Shown one piece after another: positions 7,263 through 13,662 of a stretch of 15,849 bases of DNA. Made by a program: the position numbers and the translations under genes. Location of the stretch: positions 1 through 15,849 of the forward strand of contig CABVRQ010000084.1 in NCBI GenBank assembly GCA_902500695.1, read 5' to 3'. The stretch comes from an uncultured Nitrospira sp. Its GTDB lineage: Bacteria; Nitrospirota; Nitrospiria; Nitrospirales; UBA8639. Below the pieces are notes generated by a model. It saw nothing but the letters and a program-made list of their open reading frames with translations, ran no database searches and was not told where the DNA came from. Every line of letters starts with the position of its first letter. Positions within the stretch are counted from its first letter, which is position 1.

Positions 7263-7856
7263 CCTCCGTCTTCCTAAAAACACTCCAATCCCGATCTTAA
7301 TAGAAACCGACTTATATGAATCGAAGAGACAAAATATAGCGATCAGGAAATAGGGAATTACGGCAAGATTTAATGTTGAGGAAACACGGAACAAAACCTC
7401 CATTCTGTTCATTCGAGGCCATCGCCTTGGCGTAAGGCCGATTTGATCTTCCCAAGTATAGGCCATCAATTTTTCACTAGCCGAGAGCGTGTAGTCCTAT
7501 CAGAGCGTTCATCAACGATCACAAACCCATTTTCATGAAACCTGACCGACCGATAGCCGTGTGATGTTTGGAAAGGGTGGCGCCTTGGATACTTTCGGCT
7601 ATACATGAATGCCGACAAAAAGATGGAGTTTATGGAGGAACTCAAATAGTTCGCTGCAGTGAGACGGTGGAGTATTCGGAAGAGCAATGGAATTCGAACA
7701 TCCATTCTACGCCTTTCCAAATAGGTTCAAAGGCCGAAGGATGACAAGTTTTCGCCTGTCCTTGTCCAGATTCAGAGTGACGGTGCCTGTTATCAGACGA
7801 CCGGCTGTTCAGAGCATGCGTATTATTGGCGGTACCCGTTATTGTCCGACCATTAG
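7263..7856. other. Intergenic stretch without a convincing gene
   Basis: The minus strand has two open frames that touch at ATGA (7466-7720 and 7260-7469, 84 and 69 codons). Neither has a clear Shine-Dalgarno or a recognisable motif; the second has one hydrophobic segment (LAVIPYFLIAIFCLF). They could be eroded coding sequence. Nothing else is supported here. Confidence 0.4.
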
Positions 7857-7891
7857 AAAAAAACCCATGATGGCGAAGGCCATCGTGGGTT
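7857..7891 (-). terminator. Strong intrinsic terminator of the Com-like gene
   Basis: On the minus strand a 13-bp stem (AACCCACGATGGC with GCCATCATGGGTT, one wobble pair, CTTC loop) runs straight into seven consecutive T. It lies about 60 bases after the stop codon of the Com-like zinc-ribbon gene and is the best terminator in the window. It marks the end of the minus-strand unit that includes that gene and isolates it from the PepSY gene. Confidence 0.85.
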
Positions 7892-7950
7892 CCGGTTTGA
7901 TCAAATTTTCTTTTTGGCCGGAGCTTACGTTTTTTGGGTTTTGTGATTGC

Positions 7951-8163
7951 TCACCTGGCTCCATCCGGTATGGCGTCGGGTCTCCGGCCTTTAATGTCCT
8001 GGAAGGGAATCGACACCAATCGCTGACATCGCGCGCACTTGATTGAAATCCCGCAGTGTTCCCAGCGTGCGACCAGCTTCCCGCATTTACAGCGGATATC
8101 CTTTGCCATCTGTTCCGGTGGCCGATGTGGACCGGGATTTTGGGAATTGTGGCTAGTCATCAT
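7951..8163 (-). CDS. Small Com-like zinc-ribbon protein
   Basis: This 70-residue protein has a single zinc-ribbon of the type seen in the phage Mu Com translational regulator: DIRCKCGKLVARWEHCGISI followed by KCARC, with Cys25, 27, 37, 43 and 46. The core spacing (C-x-C, about 15 residues, C-x-x-C) and the IRCKCGKL and IKCxRC wording are characteristic of stand-alone Com-like proteins in bacterial genomes, whose role is unknown. Nucleic-acid binding is inferred from Com. The first ATG at 8163 has GGAAGG eight bases upstream. An internal ATG before AKDIRCKCG (8109) would give a shorter protein with the full domain. A strong terminator follows. No phage genes are nearby, so there is no sign that it belongs to a prophage. 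Confidence 0.7.
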   Translation of the reverse strand: MMTSHNSQNPGPHRPPEQMAKDIRCKCGKLVARWEHCGISIKCARCQRLVSIPFQDIKGRRPDAIPDGAR

Positions 8164-8493
8164 ACGTATTGCCTTCCGTGTCCGATCACTACCCTCATAT
8201 GTTGGAGATGTCCAATCATGTGGCGTTCACCATCCATGGGAATACCCTTTCGTGACACCCGACTTCCCCTCACAATTCATGCAGGAGATTCGGAGGTGTA
8301 TTTTCCATTTCGCTGCGTTTAAGCAGGCGTGCTTTTTCTATTCATTCCAAAAGTGGAAAGGAGGACAGGCTTCGAACCTCGAACAGATCCATTCCATTTG
8401 TTTCTCTCTCTGTTAGAACCTTCCTGGTTTATTGGAGAAGGGAAAAATGAATTTTCCATTGTCTCCCGGTCAGGTTGAGAATATTGGTCTTGG
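8164..8493. other. Intergenic stretch without a gene
   Basis: Open frames here on either strand are short, lack ribosome binding sites and have no recognisable domain. The promoter of the Com-like gene should lie within it, but I could not pick out a convincing one. A weak hairpin with short T runs (around 8441-8459) could end the exbB-exbD-tonB unit but is not strong enough to list alone. Confidence 0.45.
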
Positions 8494-8949
8494 TTATTTG
8501 AAAACGACGCGTGAAAGCTGAGTTGCGGGCAACTCGACTTCTCCAAACGCCGACTGACCCTTAAAGCTTCCTGCAATCGCCAGTTGAAATTCTCCGGTCT
8601 TGCCATCCTTCAGGGTGACATTCGCAACCGGCGGCGATTCCTTGTCAGAAGCTTTAAGGTCGATTTCCTTTATGGAGAAAAACTTGATTTTCACGGTAGA
8701 AGTCCCTCGCTTGACCGGTAATTCCCGAAGTTCGTGGGGAATAAAGGCTGTTTCACTGACTTTTTCTTCATAATAAAAAATAATATTTTCCATCTCCGTC
8801 TGAAGGCCTTGTGTATCAGTCGCCACGGCCCGGAAGGATTCTCCCTCTGAGGCGGACCATACTTCCGGTGCCGCGAAACATAAAAGAGTTCCGAACAACA
8901 GAACAACGTATGAGTTGGTCAAGGTTTGATTTCTTGTTTTGTTAAACAT
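8494..8949 (-). CDS. Unrecognised periplasmic protein of the TonB operon
   Basis: The 151-residue protein begins with a signal peptide (MFNKTRNQTL, hydrophobic core about 14-27, likely cleavage near VWSA33). The mature part is small and rich in alternating hydrophobic residues, suggesting a beta-sandwich-like fold. Notable segments are ENIIFYYEEKVSETAFIPHE, LRELPVKRGTSTVKIKFFSI and, near the end, DGKTGEFQLAIAG. I do not recognise a named family. The open frame extends 16 codons upstream to 8997, but the internal start at 8949 has AAAGGAG six bases upstream and places the signal peptide properly. It follows tonB by 84 bases on the same strand and is probably co-transcribed with exbB-exbD-tonB. 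A role in the TonB machinery or its cargo is a context-based guess. Confidence 0.72.
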   Translation of the reverse strand: MFNKTRNQTLTNSYVVLLFGTLLCFAAPEVWSASEGESFRAVATDTQGLQTEMENIIFYYEEKVSETAFIPHELRELPVKRGTSTVKIKFFSIKEIDLKASDKESPPVANVTLKDGKTGEFQLAIAGSFKGQSAFGEVELPATQLSRVVFK

Positions 8950-9033
8950 CGCATACTCCTTTAGGTTAAATCCTTTGGTTGCTGGTTGTTTTTGCATGTC
9001 GGATATCAGGGATGCATTGGGTGAATCTGGTTG

Positions 9034-10191
9034 TTATCCATCGAGTTGGTAGGTCAGAGGAACTAAAATGGTTATTTGTGGGTGACCTAATGCATGGTCA
9101 AGTGCCAATGGAGAAAGTTTCCAAAGAAGGCTCAAGGCATCCTTATCAAGAATTTCATGTCCTGACGTTTCCGCCACCCGGAGATGTAAAATTGTCCCGT
9201 CCTGGCGAATGACGGCTTCCAGCACAACTCTTCCTTCCCATTCCATCTGACGCGCTTTCGTCGGGTAGCTTTTATATTTTTCAATTTGACTCCAAATAGT
9301 TTGTGCTAACCACCCATAATCAGCCTGGACCTCAGGATACGCCTGTGTGGGGCGTTCCACCGCAGCCGTTCGTTGATGAATCTGTGGAACCGGGCGTTCA
9401 CGGGCGATCTTCTTTTCTTGGGCTACCGGCACGGTCGGTTCGACTACTTCCGCTTTCGTCTGAACTGCCTGGGGTTGCACCGAAGCCTCAGGGCGCGTCG
9501 TGGGGACGGATTCATGAACGGGTTCGTGCGAGACGGATTCGGTCACCCGTGCTGCGACCAGGGTGGTCTGCATGGGAGATTCGACCATTTCCCGTACTTC
9601 GGTCACGGGGGTAGGGAGTGTTTGAGGAGAGGGCTCGGCCCGCTGAGCGAGAGTGGTCTCTCGTTGTTGGATTGGTTTCGCCTGTTCCACGGATTTCGAA
9701 TGCGTGGACGGTGAGAGAATGTGTTTGACAGGCTCCAAGACGACCTCCTGTTCAGTTGGTGTCGATTCCAGGATCGGCTTGGCTTGTACGGGGTCTTGGA
9801 TTTGTTGCTGTCTTGGCATTGGGACGGTTTCTGGATGGTGGACCTCCTGGGCTTTCGTGGTTGGAAGGGGTTCAATGACGGGCTCTCTTTTCATTATCGG
9901 TTGTTGGACCGGTGTTGGCGGAATCACTTTTTCCGGTACGATTTGTTTTTGGACGGGCGTTGGTTTTGGTAGTTCCTGGGGTTCCAAGGGTTTGTGGATT
10001 TCGGGAGGAGCCGGTTGGATGAAGGCAATGTCCAATCTCAACGGTTCGGATTGGGACGTCGGTTGAAGATCCGTGATGAGGAGGATGGCGAGACAAACAA
10101 ATAGGACGTGGACAACGGTGGACCCTGCCCAGGCTTGAGCTTGGCAATGGTTAGGAGCCACACTTAAGGCTTCTAACGTGGCGAGGGTCAT
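9034..10191 (-). CDS. tonB: TonB energy transducer
   Basis: This 385-residue protein spans the periplasm and passes proton-motive energy from ExbB/ExbD to outer-membrane receptors. The single membrane anchor is at about 22-40 and contains the Ser-x3-His pair (Ser24, His28) that matches the essential anchor residues of TonB. Residues about 55-285 are a long linker rich in Pro, Glu, Gln, Lys and Val. The last 100 residues form the TonB C-terminal domain (ADYGWLAQTIWSQIEKYKSY, then YPTKAR, EGRVVLEAVIRQDG and SGHEILDKDAL). The start overlaps the exbD stop by four bases (ATGA), so translation is coupled. The linker is longer than in E. coli TonB (239 residues in total), which may suit a wider periplasm. 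A second TonB is encoded at 11551-12525. Confidence 0.94.
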   Translation of the reverse strand: MTLATLEALSVAPNHCQAQAWAGSTVVHVLFVCLAILLITDLQPTSQSEPLRLDIAFIQPAPPEIHKPLEPQELPKPTPVQKQIVPEKVIPPTPVQQPIMKREPVIEPLPTTKAQEVHHPETVPMPRQQQIQDPVQAKPILESTPTEQEVVLEPVKHILSPSTHSKSVEQAKPIQQRETTLAQRAEPSPQTLPTPVTEVREMVESPMQTTLVAARVTESVSHEPVHESVPTTRPEASVQPQAVQTKAEVVEPTVPVAQEKKIARERPVPQIHQRTAAVERPTQAYPEVQADYGWLAQTIWSQIEKYKSYPTKARQMEWEGRVVLEAVIRQDGTILHLRVAETSGHEILDKDALSLLWKLSPLALDHALGHPQITILVPLTYQLDG

Positions 10192-10562
10192 GATCGAATG
10201 ACCTCAAGGCTAATTTGTTCAAATCCTAATCCTTTCACCTCGTCCACCACCTCGACGAACCGTTCTAAGATAATGACTCGATCGGCACGCACGAGTATAA
10301 GAGAGTCTTTGGCGTGAGATTGGAGCGCGAGGAGCAGGTCCGGGCGGGTCATCGGCCGGTCATTCAAGAAAATATTTCCCTCCGCTGTCAGGGTCACAAC
10401 CAAAGGAGTGTCTTTTTTCGTTCCGGCTTCTTTAGCCTTGGCGAGTTCTACAGGGATCTGCCCGGTTGTAATAAACGTCGCAGTGGTCATTACGATGACC
10501 AATAGCACTAACATCACATCCACCAGGGGGATGACGTTGATTTGGTTGAGTTCACGCTCCAT
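10188..10562 (-). CDS. exbD: ExbD, TonB-system energizer subunit
   Basis: The 124-residue protein is the single-helix partner of ExbB. It opens MERELNQINVIPLVDVMLVL, whose helix (about 10-32) carries the Asp at position 15, the proton-path residue of the family. The periplasmic domain follows (about 45-124; TPLVVTLTAEGNIFLNDRPM, then LILVRADRVIILERFVEVVD). The open frame reaches 17 codons further upstream, but only the start at 10562 gives a normal ExbD N-terminus. That start lies within the end of exbB (11-base overlap) and has no clear Shine-Dalgarno, so coupling to exbB translation is likely. It overlaps tonB by four bases downstream. Confidence 0.94.
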   Translation of the reverse strand: MERELNQINVIPLVDVMLVLLVIVMTTATFITTGQIPVELAKAKEAGTKKDTPLVVTLTAEGNIFLNDRPMTRPDLLLALQSHAKDSLILVRADRVIILERFVEVVDEVKGLGFEQISLEVIRS

Positions 10563-10977
10563 GTTGCACTTTGTACAAAGAGAGTAATTCGGCCACCCGG
10601 CGGCGGAGCACATTGTTCAGGACTACGCAGGGAATGGCGACCAGCAATCCGATTGCCGTCGCTTTCAATGCCAGACTCAATCCGACCATGATTGTATTGA
10701 CCGCCATCGTGCCGGAGGTTCCCATGTTATGAAAAGTCAGCATGATACCCAACACTGTTCCCAATAGGCCGATATACGGGGCATTGGCTGCGACGGTTCC
10801 GATGATCACCAACCGTTTGGTCAGAGCTACCTCGAACGTTTGTTGGTCGGGATATTTTCGAGGATCGACCTGCCTGTAAAACAACCAGCGTTCAATGGCA
10901 ACAGCGACAGCCCAAAAACTCAAGGCGACCAAAAGCCCAATAATTCCGTAATCAATTAGCTGATGCAAAATTTCCAT
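10552..10977 (-). CDS. exbB: ExbB, TonB-system energizer subunit (short, type 2)
   Basis: The 141-residue membrane protein forms the pentameric proton channel with ExbD. It belongs to the short three-helix group: helix 1 at about 8-28 (IIGLLVALSFWAVAVAIERW), then the MotA/TolQ/ExbB channel region with helix 2 at about 65-82 (APYIGLLGTVLGIMLTF, the family signature) and helix 3 at about 103-122 (ALKATAIGLLVAIPCVVLNN). It lacks the longer cytoplasmic extension of enterobacterial ExbB. It is the first gene of exbB-exbD-tonB, with an AGGA about nine bases before the start. The likely promoter lies in the 573-base stretch upstream. Confidence 0.94.
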   Translation of the reverse strand: MEILHQLIDYGIIGLLVALSFWAVAVAIERWLFYRQVDPRKYPDQQTFEVALTKRLVIIGTVAANAPYIGLLGTVLGIMLTFHNMGTSGTMAVNTIMVGLSLALKATAIGLLVAIPCVVLNNVLRRRVAELLSLYKVQHGA

Positions 10978-11241
10978 GTGTGTTATTCCTGACTCCTAAG
11001 GTTCGTGACCTTCACGGTGGTACCTCGTTGGGTTTATGGGAAATGGGTTTGTTTTATGTGAGGTGGGGCCTTTTGCGGGAAACACGTGCTCGGACTGGAT
11101 GAGCTCTGTGATGGTGGAGGCGAGATGCCATAAGTGACCTGAATCGGTCGAATCTGAACAGGATGTGTACGACTCGTCCATGGAAGGGAAACACGTAAAT
11201 CATGTCCAACACCGCAATAGGATAAAATTTTCGATAAGGAT

Positions 11242-11263
11242 GCTACTCCTCACATTAGGAGTA
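11242..11263. repeat. Perfect inverted repeat upstream of exbB
   Basis: CTACTCCT and AGGAGTA(G) face each other as an 8-bp perfect inverted repeat around a 6-base centre (CACATT). One arm abuts the CGTCTAC motif shared with the region before the PepSY gene. If transcribed from the minus strand it forms a stable hairpin near the 5' end of a long exbB leader. No U tract follows, so it is not a typical terminator. Confidence 0.4.
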
Positions 11264-11288
11264 GACGTATGAATGGGCAAAAACCGGA
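11263..11288 (-). promoter_or_regulatory. Promoter-like motif upstream of exbB, shared with the PepSY region
   Basis: On the minus strand TCCGG, five T and CGTCT follow one another with 16 bases between TCCGG and CGTCT. Over a 25-base window ending in CGTCTAC it matches the region upstream of the PepSY gene at 21 of 25 positions. The TGAGG block of the three better candidates is not conserved here, so sigma recognition is doubtful. It lies 286 bases upstream of exbB. Confidence 0.3.
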
Positions 11289-11312
11289 CATGCCGGAATA
11301 GTGTTACTTTTC

Positions 11313-11327
11313 CAATGAGTTTCATTG
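11313..11327. promoter_or_regulatory. Fur-like palindrome upstream of exbB
   Basis: CAATGAGTTTCATTG is a 15-base perfect palindrome around three central bases. Its AATGA/TCATT arms equal the inner arms of the Fur consensus (10 of the 13 core bases), but the outer positions do not match (10 of 19 overall). It is 336 bases from the exbB start. Iron control of exbB/exbD/tonB is common, which gives it some support. Confidence 0.3.
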
Positions 11328-11550
11328 AGCTCCATGGCTAATCCCCGAGGTCATAGGAAACCCTTTTGTTTGGCGCCTGCACTTGCCCATAGGTGAGTGG
11401 CATTTGTTTATGAACGGTCTCGTAGAATTCATTGCAGTTTGGTAGACGAAGACTCGTCACTATAAAAATAAACATGTGCGATTTTGGGAACATTCTGAAA
11501 CAGATTCCTCCGCCATCCAAGGCTTGAACTCGAGAACCCTAATGATCTTG

Positions 11551-12525
11551 TTACTCCAATTGAAAAGTCAGAGGCACGGATAAACTGACATGGTTGGACG
11601 GAAGACGGTGACCCAAATCCAGCGGGGATGCTTGGCGTACGATTGTTAAAGCCGTTTGGTCCAGTACTTCAAATCCCGAACTTTCCTGGATTTCCATGTC
11701 GATCAGATGGCCACCTTCAAGAATCTTCAATTGGACCACGACTTTACCCTGCCATTTGTTTATCCGCGCAACTTCGGGGTAGAACTTTAACCGTTCTAAC
11801 GTCATCCTCAGATCTGTAATTAACCACCCATAATCGGGTCGTGTCTCCCGCCTCCGAATCGGTGGGTGAAATACCCGTGCTCGTTGAATAATTCTTGGTT
11901 CTTCCTGGGTACTTGGTTGCATGACCTGTTCAGCTCGGTCTACCACTCTTTTAACCGGTGGCGGTAAGTTTGCGGTTTGACCATGGGTAAACGGCACCGT
12001 CTTGATCTGTTCTTGAGTCGATGGTTGAGAGTTCTGGGAGGTGGCTTTTGATGGGGTTATGGCCTGTTTTTGAATATTCAACGATGGTTTGACCGGAAAA
12101 TCGGTTGAGGGGGATGCGATCGTCTTGGATTGGACGGATATTTCTGTCGATAAATTCCCCGGATTTTCTTTCAATGTTGAGCGTGAGTGTTCGCTTGATG
12201 CCATAAACGTTGCGTGGTCCGATGTTTCAGAGTGGGCCGCCACGGTTTCTTGAGAAGGCGCTGAAAGGAAGGGAGACGGGGTGTCGGATGTGACAGGCTC
12301 CTGAAGGGGAGCCGTTGTCAGTGAAATATTCCAACGAAACGTTGAAGATTCGATTTCCCTTTTTGGTTCGCTGGCTTGAAAGGCTACAGAATAACCAAGC
12401 GACAAGAGCAGGACGTGCATAATTAAAGAACCTGCAACCGCTTTGGAGGACCTGACATGATTCGTACTAAGTCGCGGAGCCTGATACGAAAAAGGCTTCT
12501 CAGCAACCCAAGTGGCTTTAAGCAT
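11551..12525 (-). CDS. Second TonB-family protein, without its own ExbB/ExbD
   Basis: The 324-residue protein has the TonB layout. A membrane anchor lies at about 30-48 with the Ser-x3-His pair (Ser33, His37). A linker follows at about 52-220, rich in Ser, Thr, Gln and Pro rather than in Pro/Glu/Lys. A C-terminal TonB domain covers the last 100 residues (DYGWLITDLRMTLERLKFYP, then GKVVVQLKILEGG, SSGFEVLDQTAL). The C-terminal domain closely resembles that of the other TonB (shared YGWL, YP, SG-E-LD patterns, and ending in PLTxQL), so the two are paralogues. The start at 12525 has only a weak ribosome binding site (GAAAG). It is upstream of exbB on the same strand but separated by 573 bases. 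It may share the neighbouring ExbB/ExbD while serving another receptor. Confidence 0.9.
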   Translation of the reverse strand: MLKATWVAEKPFSYQAPRLSTNHVRSSKAVAGSLIMHVLLLSLGYSVAFQASEPKREIESSTFRWNISLTTAPLQEPVTSDTPSPFLSAPSQETVAAHSETSDHATFMASSEHSRSTLKENPGNLSTEISVQSKTIASPSTDFPVKPSLNIQKQAITPSKATSQNSQPSTQEQIKTVPFTHGQTANLPPPVKRVVDRAEQVMQPSTQEEPRIIQRARVFHPPIRRRETRPDYGWLITDLRMTLERLKFYPEVARINKWQGKVVVQLKILEGGHLIDMEIQESSGFEVLDQTALTIVRQASPLDLGHRLPSNHVSLSVPLTFQLE

Positions 12526-12838
12526 GCTCTGACTTTCATGCCTTAACCATTAGGAAGAGGGCTATAGGGATTTTGCCCAATGCTTCTTACCTGGGATGAA
12601 CGGAGGAAAAGCATCGCGGCTGACTGTCGTTCTCCCCACTTATCACTCAAGACCCAAGACCTTAAAACAAGTAGAGCCCAAAGGTGCAATGGACCTTTGG
12701 GCTCTAGTCTCATGGACTTCTAGCCTCTAATTCCTTCAATGAATGAGGGATTGTCTGCCTTGGTGATATTTAAATAACAGAATCCTCTTATTTAAGATCT
12801 AATGGTAAAAGATAGTTTTTGTTAATTTAGGATGAATG
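12526..12838. other. Divergent intergenic stretch
   Basis: No gene is seen between the second tonB (minus) and the leader of the peptide locus (plus). The only clear structure is the 14-bp hairpin at 12672-12706. The promoter of the second tonB should lie here, but no good -35/-10 pair was found. Confidence 0.45.
12672..12706 (-). terminator. Strong hairpin, terminator-like
   Basis: TAGAGCCCAAAGGT and ACCTTTGGGCTCTA form a perfect 14-bp stem with a 7-base loop. On the minus strand it is followed by CTTGTTTTAAGG, a weak U tract; on the plus strand there is none. It separates the second tonB from the peptide locus. No gene that would need a minus-strand terminator lies just upstream, so it may act as an insulating element or be a small repeat. 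Confidence 0.45.
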
Positions 12839-12849
12839 TATGATATTTG

Positions 12850-12878
12850 TTGATATTGAAAATAAATATCATTATGTA
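12850..12878 (+). promoter_or_regulatory. Sigma70-type promoter under Fur control, leader of the peptide locus
   Basis: TTGATA (12850-12855) and TATGTA (12873-12878) are 17 bases apart in an AT-rich stretch. The -35 has one mismatch and the -10 has two. A Fur box (12852-12870) covers the -35 and spacer. Transcription would start near 12885 and run toward the radical SAM locus, whose first main gene begins 409 bases later. Confidence 0.5.
12852..12870 (+). promoter_or_regulatory. Fur box upstream of the radical SAM peptide locus
   Basis: GATATTGAAAATAAATATC matches the classical 19-base Fur box at 15 of 19 positions, the best match in the window. It sits inside a longer perfect inverted repeat, ATGATATTT (12840-12848) with AAATATCAT (12864-12872). 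TGATATT occurs twice directly and once inverted, which suggests room for overlapping Fur dimers. AT-rich sequence makes chance matches more likely, but the coincidence with promoter elements supports it. Confidence 0.65.
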
Positions 12879-12930
12879 TCAGGTGCTGTCAATATGATTC
12901 CGGGATCTCGGACTTTTTGAGGACATCCTC

Positions 12931-13005
12931 ATGAAACCTGCGTGTTATGCCCAATACTATTGCGAAAAAATCCATGAAAATTTTCGCGCTATCAAAGGAG
13001 AATGA
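12931..13005 (+). CDS. Possible leader peptide ORF, 24 codons
   Basis: This tiny frame starts MKPACYAQYYCEKIHENF and ends AIKGE. GAGGA lies seven bases before the ATG. It is the first ORF after the Fur-box promoter and is followed at once by a second tiny ORF whose Shine-Dalgarno (AAGGAG) lies inside its last codons. The RBS overlaps a small palindrome (GAGGA-CA-TCCTC). I recognise no family. A regulatory leader peptide, a small Cys-containing peptide or a chance ORF are all possible. Confidence 0.3.
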   Translation: MKPACYAQYYCEKIHENFRAIKGE

Positions 13006-13006
13006 G

Positions 13007-13099
13007 ATGTCCTGGCTGTTCATTCGAGAAGTCTTAAATACGGATGCCTTGATGACACCCAGACCCTGCGAAGATAGATCTCACCGAACACGAAAATAG
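13007..13099 (+). CDS. Possible leader peptide ORF, 30 codons
   Basis: The frame starts MSWLFIREVLNTDALM and ends basic (RSHRTRK). AAGGAG lies six bases before its ATG, inside the end of the previous small ORF, so the two would be translationally linked. Its stop overlaps the left arm of the large hairpin at 13093-13176, an arrangement in which translation could affect folding. No family is recognised. Confidence 0.3.
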   Translation: MSWLFIREVLNTDALMTPRPCEDRSHRTRK

Positions 13100-13176
13100 T
13101 GTATCTCCAATCCCGTTGTGTGAATTCTCTATACAGAAGGACTTCGGATGTCTGTGGAAAACGGAGACACTATTTT
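13093..13176 (+). terminator. Large imperfect hairpin ending the leader region
   Basis: AAAATAGTGT-AT-CTCC (13093-13108) and GGAGACACTATTTT (13163-13176) pair over 14 bp with a 2-base bulge, enclosing about 54 bases that can form a smaller ACAGA/TCTGT hairpin. The right arm ends in TTTT. It could terminate or attenuate the Fur-controlled leader transcript, or be a structured RNA end. It lies directly before a separate near-consensus promoter. Confidence 0.4.
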
Positions 13177-13178
13177 AA

Positions 13179-13206
13179 TTGACAATTTATGCCTGTTCTT
13201 TAAAAT
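13179..13206 (+). promoter_or_regulatory. Sigma70-type promoter of the peptide/radical SAM operon
   Basis: TTGACA (13179-13184, perfect) and TAAAAT (13201-13206, one mismatch) are 16 bases apart. Transcription would begin near 13213, giving a leader of about 80 bases before the precursor start. This is the strongest-looking promoter for the operon and carries no Fur box of its own. Confidence 0.65.
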
Positions 13207-13293
13207 GGCGCATTGAAAAATTTCCACAGGGATAATGAGCGATAGCCATTAACCTGAAACATGGGTTCCATCTATTTTCAATAGGGGGTATGT

Positions 13294-13662
13294 ATGCCTG
13301 ATAAACCGGTTCGTGCCATTGATCCCCTCGGTATTATTGCTCTGGCCGACGTCCTCGTAAATCATGGGCCCCTATACTGTTCATGTGAAGGCAAGCCGGG
13401 ACCTGGCTGCTCCTGTCAGGACAAGCCTCCTGGCTGTTCATGCGAAGATAAGCCTGGACCTGGCTGTTCCTGTCAATTGAAGCCGGTCAAAACAGATATT
13501 CTTGAGGTGGTGTCCAATCCGGTTTTTCGTGAAGTTGTGGCAGGAATGGATATCAGGAAACTCAAGAGCATAGAAGATTTCCTGTCTATTGTGGACGAAA
13601 TCCGTACAAAAATGAATTCGTCCAGGCTTCCGACTCGCTCCACGGACAAGAAAAAATCCTAA
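13294..13662 (+). CDS. Putative RiPP precursor peptide with four CSC motifs
   Basis: The 122-residue product has three parts. Residues 1-28 form a leader-like segment (AIDPLGIIALADVLVNHGPL). Residues 29-64 hold four C-S-C motifs (Cys29/31, 39/41, 48/50, 58/60) in the pattern CSC[EQ]-x-KP with G/P spacers. Residues 65-122 form an amphipathic, helix-like tail (DILEVVSNPVFREVVAGMDI, then IEDFLSIVDEIRTKM) ending in a basic stretch. It has no signal peptide. GGGGG lies five bases before the start. The radical SAM/SPASM gene begins 21 bases after its stop. Short Cys-rich proteins directly before a SPASM enzyme are usually its substrate, with Cys often joined to neighbouring residues by thioether or C-C links; that is the inference here. 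I know of no named family with this repeat. A metal-binding protein that is not modified is the main alternative. Confidence 0.75.
   Translation: MPDKPVRAIDPLGIIALADVLVNHGPLYCSCEGKPGPGCSCQDKPPGCSCEDKPGPGCSCQLKPVKTDILEVVSNPVFREVVAGMDIRKLKSIEDFLSIVDEIRTKMNSSRLPTRSTDKKKS
13378..13491 (+). repeat. Tandem 57-base repeat encoding the CSC block
   Basis: Units 13378-13434 and 13435-13491 each encode 19 residues with two CSC motifs (15 of 19 residues identical). Their first 42 bases match at 36 positions, with most differences at third codon positions. Within each unit the two halves resemble each other at protein level, so the block looks built by successive duplication. Confidence 0.8.

Larger units (their letters stand above)
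10978..11550. other. Intergenic stretch upstream of exbB
   Basis: No convincing gene is present. Minus-strand frames at 10996-11181 (61 codons) and 11338-11520 (60 codons, TTG start) lack ribosome binding sites and recognisable sequence. The stretch holds a perfect hairpin (11242-11263), a promoter-like motif shared with the PepSY upstream region (11263-11288) and a Fur-like palindrome (11313-11327), each described separately. It therefore looks like a long regulatory leader for exbB. Confidence 0.5.

Noticed and set aside
7260..7720. Two touching minus-strand frames (84 and 69 codons)
   Set aside because: The four-base overlap looks operon-like, but neither has a ribosome binding site or recognisable domain.
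7687..8046. 119-codon plus-strand frame
   Set aside because: It runs through the strong terminator and antisense across the Com-like gene, so it is a shadow.
9303..10066. Several plus-strand frames of 80-140 codons opposite tonB
   Set aside because: They arise from the repetitive Pro/Gln/Glu-rich linker codons of tonB read on the other strand.
10996..11181. 61-codon frame just upstream of exbB
   Set aside because: Good spacing to exbB, but no RBS and no conserved-looking sequence.
11441..11457. Third CGTCTACC occurrence with a small hairpin (GACGA-AGAC-TCGTC)
   Set aside because: No TGAGG or GG-T-run block lies 16-17 bases upstream, so it does not fit the promoter pattern.
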